64,000 nucleotides of DNA, taken from NCBI RefSeq assembly GCF_021129305.1, contig NZ_JAJOMB010000002.1:496001-560000 (forward strand). The letters are read 5' to 3'. The translations under genes and the position numbers were made by a program. The notes under the pieces were generated by a model. The model had not been told where the DNA came from. It saw only the letters and a list, made by a program, of their open reading frames with translations, and did not search any database. Positions 12,001 to 21,000 of the stretch are shown here, piece after piece. Every line of letters starts with the position of its first letter. Position 1 is the stretch's first letter. The stretch comes from Kineosporia babensis. Its GTDB lineage: Bacteria; Actinomycetota; Actinomycetes; Actinomycetales; Kineosporiaceae.

Positions 12001-15000
12001 GGCCGAGGTGTCCGAGACGTCCGAGGTGACTGAGACGGCTGAGAAGCCGGATGAACCGGCCCCGAAGCCCGACGTCGAAATGGTGCGGGAGAAGGACTTC
12101 GACGGCGCGATCGGACGTCTGCGCGCCCGCCTGGGCACCCAGGCGGTGTTCCGGGGTTACGCCGGCGCCGCCACCGCTGCGGCCGATCGGCAGAACAACG
12201 ACCCGCAGAACCTGTCCACGAACGCTCAGGTCCGGGAACTGTTCTCGACGCAGACCGCGCAGGAACTGATGTCGGGCACGAACAACCAGCGCTCGGTGAC
12301 GCTCTGGTACGCCCGCGGTACCGGGGTACTGGATCTCGCCCCCAACGTCCGGCCGGGCCGGAAGGTCGCGGCCGACCTGGTACGCCTGGACCTGGTCTGG
12401 GAAGCTCCGAAGGTCCCCCGGGCGCCGGGCCGGCTGATCGGTAGCTGGCACCGCCTTCAGCGGGTCAACGGCGTTCCGGAACGCACGGCGCCCGGCGGCC
12501 GGCAACTGTGGAAGTCGTTCGAGCTGGTCCACGACGTGTTCCGCCCGGTGAACCCGCCGGCCGTGGCCGAGAGCGTCCCGGCGACCGAGGGGCCGGTCAC
12601 CCCGGAGGCCGAAACCACGCAGGTGACCGGGAACCCGACGGACACCCAGGGCACCGAGGCTCCCGAACGTCCTCAAGTACTGCCGCCCGTGGCCACCACC
12701 GCGGCTGCGGTGCGAAACCCGATCCGGCCGGAGATCTGGCAGTGGTCGGACGACCGCGCGATGACCACGGAGCTGGCGAAGTTCGTCCGGCAGCAGTTGC
12801 AGACCGCCGGGATCGACCTGCCCGCCGGTTCGGTGGTGCGTGGGCTGTCAGGCCGCAACGAAAGCGTGGGCATGCTGGTCACCGAGGTCTCCGGGCCGCG
12901 GGCCCAGCAGATCGCCCGGGCCCTGAACCTGGACGAGGTGGTGTACACGCCCGAGCCGGTGGTCCCGGTGCACCTGGCCAAGGGAGAGATCGGCTACCAG
13001 GTACGGCCCGAGGGCGGGCGGCGTAACGCTGAATGGCGGGTGGTCCGGCCGGAGGGAGACCTCGAACGCGCCGACACCGCAACCGGTCTGACCACGATGC
13101 CGACGCTGGCCTGGGAATGGCAGATGGCCCGGCACCCGCAGCCGACCCAGGTCGAGGTCGATGTGTTCGCCTTCCCGAACAACCCCCACGACCACCAGAC
13201 CCGCAAGGTTCGGCTGCACCAGCGGTTCAGCGGCGACGGCCTGACCTACTCCCTGGGCGGGAGCACCGCACGGGGACCGGTGCTGCCGACCGAGGCGATG
13301 GTGGTGCACACCGAGGACCTGCCGGACCAGCATCTGGCCGAGGCCGCCGCGGTGCACGCCCGCCTGCTGCTGCCGCCCACGGTGCCGGCCCGCTTCACCG
13401 ACCCTCGGCTGCAGGACCTGTTCGCCCGGCTCCGGGCGGACGACTGGCACGCCCCCTCGGTGGTGCGCGGTGCCGCCAAGATCCGCCCGAACGTGAACCT
13501 GCTCAGCCGGTACAAGACCTACGAGAACCGGGACGGGTTGATGGCCGCCCGGATCTGGGACACCTACCGCCAGGGCCGGCGCACCGAGGCCGCTCTGAGC
13601 CGGGAGTTCGAGGGCTGGCGCAACGAGTTCGCCGCCGTGCCGTTCCCGTCCCAGCCGGGGCTGGCGATCGTGGCCAGCCCGTACGGCGCCCTGATGGCGG
13701 AGAGCCGCGGCGGCGTGATGCCGCAGATCAACCCGGTGCGGCTGCCCCGCAACACCGAACTGGGCCCGACCATCGTGGTTCTCAGCCAGAACCTGACCGT
13801 TCCGGGGCCGGCGCTGCTGGGCCTCCTGGACAGCCGGCCGCAGGGCAGTGTGCCGACCCTGACCCTGGTCCACACCGCCGAGCTGAGCCTGGCCGAGGTG
13901 GAGAGCCTGAGGCAGGCTCTCTCGCTGCGGGTCCGCGGGCCGGTCCAGCTGATCTCGGCGACGCTGGAGGGGCGGGACCTGACGCTGAACCCGCCCTACC
14001 CCCCGGCCCAGAACAAGGAGCCGGTGCACCTGCGGTTCGACGATCCGGGCCCGGTGCTGGAAGGCGGCTGGACCCGCGAGCCGTTCCAGCGGGTGGGGCT
14101 GAACCCCGCGGACAACCCGGTGCGCAACGCCCTGGCCCGGGGCGAAGGAACCGGGCTGGACCCGGCTCCGGTGCTGAGCAGCGCGGCCGGCCGGTCGCGC
14201 TGGATGCTTGAGCTGGCCCAGCTGTCGGTGCGTAACTCACCGGAGTTGATGGACCCGGCTCCGCTGATCGACCGGTACCAGGCCGAGGGGCTGATCGACC
14301 AGGACACCGCCGATCTGGCCAAGGCCATGTTCGGCGGGGGAGCGGGCACCGCCTCGGCGATCGAGTCGGCGGTCGCCCGGGGCGACCGGACCACCGTGAT
14401 CAAGCTGCTGGCCGGAGTGGAACGCTCACCGGCGTTGCTGGGCGGCCTGGCCAACCGGTACAGCAACGGCGATTTCGGTGGCTGGTCGTTCAACGGGCGG
14501 GTGCGCAGCCTGTTCGAGGGGCACCCGGCCGCCGACGCGGTCGACTTCCTGCTCGGTGGGATGCAGAACCTGGCCCCGACGGTCACCGTCGCCCAGGCCC
14601 GGGAGCTCTACACCGAACTGTCCGCCCTGCCGGTGTCGCCGGACCTGCTGTCGCTGGAGAACTCGGCGGACGCCGGGCTGCTGGATCACCGGATCCTGCG
14701 CCAGCAGTACCAGCTCGCCCAGCGCGGGGTGTCCAGCCAGGTGGCCGAGTTGCTCGGCGAGATGACGGTGGACAACCCCTGGGGGCCGACCGGCACCACC
14801 CGCCAGACCTCCGGCCACCACGCCGCGCCGCTGGTCCGGGTGCGGTTCGCCGACGGCGAGCACGACGTGGTGCTGGACCCGGTGCTGGGCGCCGGCCCGC
14901 TGCTGGTCTCCGACTGGGCCCGGGTGCTGTTCGGCCGCAACCGCAGCGTCGAGGTGTTCCAGGCCCGCCCCGAGGCGATGGCCGAGCACATCCGCAACAA

Positions 15001-18000
15001 CGCGACCAGCCTGCGCCGGGGCCTCGACCTGGAGAGGTCGCTCCTGCTCAAGCGGCCGGCCTTCGCGAACGACCCGGCCGCGCTGCAGCAGGGCTGGCCG
15101 GACCTGGCCACCCTGTCCCGGCAGCTGATCCGGCACTCGGTGGCGACCGAGGCCGGCAACACCTACCGCAACCGGATGCTCTGGCAGCAGATCCAGACCC
15201 AGGTGCGGGCCACCGGTCTGGACCTCGATCTGCTCAGCCACCTGGTGCGCACCCTGGTCGACGGGCGCAGCGCCCGGCCGCTGTTCGCCGACGGCGACAC
15301 CGCTGCCGAGGAGCGGCTGACCAGCTTGATCAGCCGGGTCGCCGCGCTGCACACCTTCCGGGGTGGCCAGGCCGAATCCGGGGTCGCCGTCGTCGACATC
15401 ACCGACGCCACCCGGGGCAACTACGACCCGGAGCGGACCGTGCTGATGCGCGACGTCGTGGTCCCGGAGCGGCTGGGCCAGCTGGATGTGCGCCCGGCCG
15501 GCAGCGAGGTGTCAGCCCCGGAGCTGGTGGACCGGCGCAGCGGGCCGGTGGTGGCCTTCGTCGACCCGCAGCACGCCGTCCAGGACCGTGAGCTGGCGAC
15601 CGTGTTGCGGGTGCCGGAAGACTTCGTGGGCATCCTCGTCCCGGCCTCGAACGGGCTGCCCTATGCGGGTTCTCAGCTCCTGACCCCGTCCGCTCTGGCC
15701 GACCGGCTCCAGGCGGTGATGCCTTCTTCGGAGGGTCGCCCGCCAGCCCCGCTGTTCGTCCCGGTGGCCCTGCAGCACACCTACTTCCAGGAACTGGCCG
15801 ACCGCTTCGGGGTGACCGTGCGCGGCTTCGCGGTGCCGGTGGCGCAGGCTCCGGACGTGCCCGTGGTGGAGGCGTTCGTCGAGCCGCAGACCGGTGAGAG
15901 CGCGGCCTTCGTGTTCGCCCCGGCCTACGGTGGTAACCAGCGCCCGGTGCTGGCCCTGCCGATGTCGGACTTCGCTCCGGGCGAGCCCCGCCAGCCCGCG
16001 GAGCTGGTTCACCACGGAGACCGGGCCCGGACCCTCGAGCCCGGTGGCCGCTGGGTGCATCAGGCCGGTCCGGAGTCGGTGGCGTTCTCGCCCGAGGTGC
16101 GGGTGAGCTCGGTGACCTTCCCGCGCGGCGGCATCACCGACGCTCCGCTGACCGGCTACCGGCACCAGGACGAGGCGGCTCCGTCCTACACCGAACAGCC
16201 GCCCAGCTACCGGGATTCGGAGGCCGACGAGGCCCCGGCCGCGCGCGAGGTGGAGAGCGACGCCGAGTCGCTCTACGGTGAGAGCCCCGACCAGGCTGAC
16301 CTGAGCGGCCCGGTCGAGCTGGCCGAGGTCGGCCGGACGTTCGAGATGACCGGGCGGGTGCCGCTCCCGATCGACCGCACGATCACCCTGGACGAGGTGC
16401 TGGCGGTGGTGCGGGGCGAGCGGCCGGCCACCGCCCGGTTCCGCCCGGCCCTGCTGCGGATCGCCGAAGGGCAGTGGCTGCGCAACGGCGTGCTGCCGGA
16501 GCCGGAGCTGCGCGAGCGCTCGAACACGTACCTGGCCAACACCCTGGGCTACGAGCTGTACTGGGGCGAGCCCAGCCAGGCCTGGCTCGAGGGTGCTCAG
16601 CGGGCCCTGAACGGCAACCGCGACCTGCGGATCGACGCCGCCCGGGTGTCCGCGGCGCTGAACTCGGCCGGCGACCTGAACGGTCAGACCCGGCGCACCC
16701 TGGAGGCCGTCCGGCAGGCGCTCGGCCAGTTCCACGGGCTGCACCAGGACCGCGAGCGGGCCGAGGGCATCGCCCTGCTGCGCCAGCTCAGCCGGTTGCG
16801 GCTGGGGCTGGCCCGGCAGGGTGACCCCAACGCCCTGGTACCGGTGCTCGCCTACCTCCAGCAGCGGCCGGAGTACAACCTGCTGAACGACCTTCAGGTG
16901 CTCACCCGGCTGAGTGGTCAGCAGACCCCGTTCACGGCCAACGAGCTGCGGCACACGGTGGCGACCGGCCTGCGGCTGCTGGCCACCGAGACCCGCAGCG
17001 CCGAGGACCTGCTGCCGGACGTGCTGGCCCAGGTGGCCTTCCAGGCCCAGGAACACCGGGTGAGCCGGCCCTTCCGCTACGACGTGCAGGTCGGCCGGGA
17101 CGCCGCCGGGGCCGAACTGCTCGTCGCCCGGCCGCGGATCGACCTGGTCGCATCGCCCGGCGTGACCCCTGAGCAGCTGCAGGCCGTCGCCGAGCAGGCG
17201 CGGGCGGCGGTGACCGTCGACGGGGCCGGCGGGATGCGGGTGGAGCCGCAGATCACCGTGCGCTCCGGGGTTTCCGAAGGCCTGGCCCGGTTCGACCTGA
17301 TGGTGGTGCTCCAGCCCGAGACCCCGGCCGAACTCTCACCGGAACTGCGCGAGGAGATGCGGTACGCCGACTCCAGCCGGCAGGCACTGGTCGAGCAGGT
17401 CCAGCTGGACTCCGATCCGGACCGGACCGCGGCGCAGGTAAGCGCCCTGGTCCGGCTCAGCCTGGGTCTGCCGGCCCGGTCGGCCGACCCCGGACTGGAC
17501 AACCAGATCCTGCTCGGACGAGTGGCCGAGGCCCGCCAGGAGAGCCCGTACCACTGGCTTTACGGGTACGACCTGGACGAGGCCCGGGAGAACACCATCA
17601 GCGACCTGCGTGACCTGCTGGTCGAGGCCGGGCACGGGAACATCCAGGTGCCCCGGCCGGACGCCGACCCCGCCTCGCACGCCCTGCTGCGGGTGCTCAG
17701 CCGCCCGTCGCTGACCGAGGCGGTGCGGGAGTACCAGTCGGCGCTCGGCACCGGCGCCCGGTACGCCCGGCTGGACGCGGCCGACGGCCTGGACCGCAAT
17801 GCCCTGACCGTGGCTGTGATCCCGCAGATCTACGGTGGCGAAGACGGCGGCCCGGGTCACATGCCGGGCCTGCGGCTGGTGCTCGGGCATCCCGGTGAGC
17901 AGTTCGACCTCACGGTGGCGCTGCAGGAGATCGACCGTCAGTTCGAGAACGCCGGGATCGAGGACACCAGCCTCGGGGACGGCTGGTACGACAACACCGA

Positions 18001-21000
18001 GAACGACAACGACTGGAACGACAACGGTTCCGAGGACGGTTCGGAGAACGGCTCCTACAACGCCGACCACGGCCTGGCCGCGACCCAGAACCCGACCCGG
18101 CACTACGCCGAGGTCACCTGGCACGAGGCGATGCCCGAGCAGGGGCCCTTCCCCTCGGCCGTCGACCGGCACGCCGACGCCCTGGCCCGGCTCCGGGCCC
18201 AGGTGGACACCCTGCTCGAGCGGCTGAGCAGCCAGGAGCGGGCCGGCCTGACCGAGCTGACCGATCCCGACCTGGCCGCCCTGGCCCTGGCCAGCGACCG
18301 GCGCGGGGTCACCATGGCTGGCTTCGCCCAGCGGGTGCTGGATCTGGCCCGTACCACCGGGGTGCCGCGGCCCGCGCCGACGCCGCCGCGTTCGATCGAC
18401 TCGGACCAGGCCGAGCTCTACGGAGACAACACCGATTCGGAGGACGGGGAGCCGGTCGCGCCGGAGGCCGACGAGGGCGGCGGTTACCTCGGTATCGCCC
18501 GGGACCAGCGGATGGAGTGGTTGCGGCTGTGGAACTGGACGGACGACCCGCACAGCTCCATGGACAACCCGATCATGCGGGACGAGTGGCTCACCGACCT
18601 GGCCGCCGAGCTGGACGCGATGGCTCTGGGCATCACGCCGGAAGAGACCGTGGCCGAGTCGTCGTCCGCACCGGCGGAACGAGCCCGGGTACAGACCTCG
18701 CAGCGGGTGCTGGACGCGGTCGACCTGATCGAGCTGTCCGGCGAGGTGCGCCAGCACCTGTCCGACCTGGCCGAGGTCGGTTATCCGGGCGCGGCCGGGG
18801 TGGCTCAGCCCAGCCTGCAGCAGCTGTACACGATGATCCGGGAACGGGACTGGACTCCCGGTCTGGGGCTGCGCGAGTACTTGCACGACCTGCCGCAGTG
18901 GCTGGCCGTGACCCACGTGGACAACAGCCGGGGCGACGGTGATCCGGGCCGCACGGGTGACCCGGAAGGCCCGGACGACTCCGGCGATCCGGCCGACGGC
19001 GGGGTGGACCTGCCCGCCGAAACTCCCGATCCAGTTGCCGCGACCGACCCCGTTGGCCAGCCCGAAGCGTCCCAAGTCACCGGACCTTTCAGCTTCGAGC
19101 ACCGCCGGTCCACGCAGATCACCGGCCGGGTGGCGGTGCGCAACCAGGCACAGGTCACCGACGCCCAGATCGAGAACGTGCTGCGCGGACGGGAACCGGC
19201 CACCACCTGGACCCGGCCGGTGCTGCTGGACATGCTCCAGGGCAACGCGTTGCGGGACAACACTTTGGCCACCGGGCTCGACCAGCTCACCGACACCGAA
19301 CTGGCCGCCCGGCTGACCGAGGTGCTGGTGGATCCGGTCTCCGGAGAGCTGAATCCGCAGTGGCGGTCGCTGGCGCACGCGGCCCAGACCGAGAACGTGG
19401 GCAGGCAGCTGGCCACCGAGCGGTTCCAGGAGCTCTTGGCCGCGGGCTCCGGGCCTCTGCGGCCCGGAGAGCAGGCCCTGCTCCAGGCCATCGTCCGGGC
19501 GATGGAGCACCGGCAGCAGGACCTGCTCGGCCAGGCTCAGGCGGCCGACCGGGAGGCCGCCGATGGTCTGGGCGAGGCGCTGAGCCCGCTGACCCGACCG
19601 GGCACCGGGGAATCGTCCCGAGCCTTGGCCCTCTTCGTCGCCGCCGGTCACCTGGAAGACCGGATGGCCGAACGGGATCAGCTGCAGAGCCTTTACCGGA
19701 CGGACGATCTCGAGCTTTCGGACGACGAACTACGGACGATGCTCCGGACCGCGCTGGAACGTCCGGACACGCTGGAGTCGGTCCTGGATCAGGTCCGGGC
19801 CGACCTCGCCGGCGCCGACCGCACCGTCGAATACCGCACCGTCGCCGAGATCGGCCGGGCCGCCGACGGAGGCCCCGCCTACCGGATCCGCCCGCAGATC
19901 GAGATCCTGGCCGGCTTCGGGTTCGGCCCGGACGAGCGGGCCGACCTCACCGCCCGGCTCGAGCAGGCGGCCGCCCGGCTCGGCGGTTCTCACCTGCGGG
20001 TGATCCCGGAGATCTCGCTGTTCAACGGTCTTCAGGAGAACCGGCCCAGTCTGCGCCTGGTGGTGCTGACCCAGGAGAACGACCTGGACGGTTTCTCGGC
20101 GGCCGAGCTGGGCGCGGGTGGAGCCGGGCAGACCGTGCCGATCCGGCTGGACGCCGATCCGGCCGAACTGGTGCGGGTGCTGCGGACCGCGGTCGGGCTG
20201 TCCGGGCCGCAAGGGTCTTCCGACGCCGCGGCCCTCGCCCGCGACGCTGAGAATGCCTCGCTGGAGACGATGTTCGAGTGGGTGGACCAGTTCGACCTCG
20301 AAGCGCTGAACGCCCAGGTTCTGGATGCGGTCCGCGAGCGGCTGGAGCAGGCCGGGATCGAAGGGATCGGCCTGCCGGACTCGCGCTCGAGATCCGGTCA
20401 TCCGTTATTGGCGAACCTGAGTCGTACCGCGTTGGCCGAGAGTCTGCTCGAGATAGTGGAAACCGGCTCCGGCGCGATCCGGCTGGCTCGGCTGGACCCG
20501 GCCGACGGGCTCGCCGGCGAGGGCGTGACAGTCGGGATGCGTACTCTGGGGCATCCGGTCGACGGCCTCGGAATCACCGTCGCGATCGGACGGCCGGACG
20601 AGCATGCCAGTGGTGAAGCCATTTCCGGCGTTCGGGACGGTGCTACTGACCTGCCGGGGCTTGGGGAGCCGGTCTGGGTGCCGCTGCCCGAGGCGCAGGC
20701 GTCCGAGCTAATGGCAGACGTTGTTGAGCCTCGCGCGGCCGCGTTGCGGAGGTTGCGGGGTGAGTTGGGTGCGGTGCTGGACCGGCGCGGGGTGGCTGAG
20801 GAGGACCGCCCGCAGTTCAGCGACCGGGAGTTGACGGTTGCGGCGCTGACGGTGGCCGAACCGGGCTCCAGCATGGCCGGTCTCGCCGAGCGGGTGCTCG
20901 ATCACCATCAGCCGATGACCCCCGAACCCGCAGTAGAGGCGGAATCCGTTGCGCCGGCATCCGGGACCGATCCGGCCGATCGGGGTCGCTGGCTGAACCG

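Noticed and set aside
9827-12676. Long minus-strand open frame antisense to the giant gene (and several similar ones at 5075-7378, 7415-9796, 12848-14029, 17336-19651, 22139-23512)
   Set aside because: Pro/Arg/Gly/His-rich translations with no motifs, lying opposite well-supported repeats; typical antisense openness of high-GC coding DNA.
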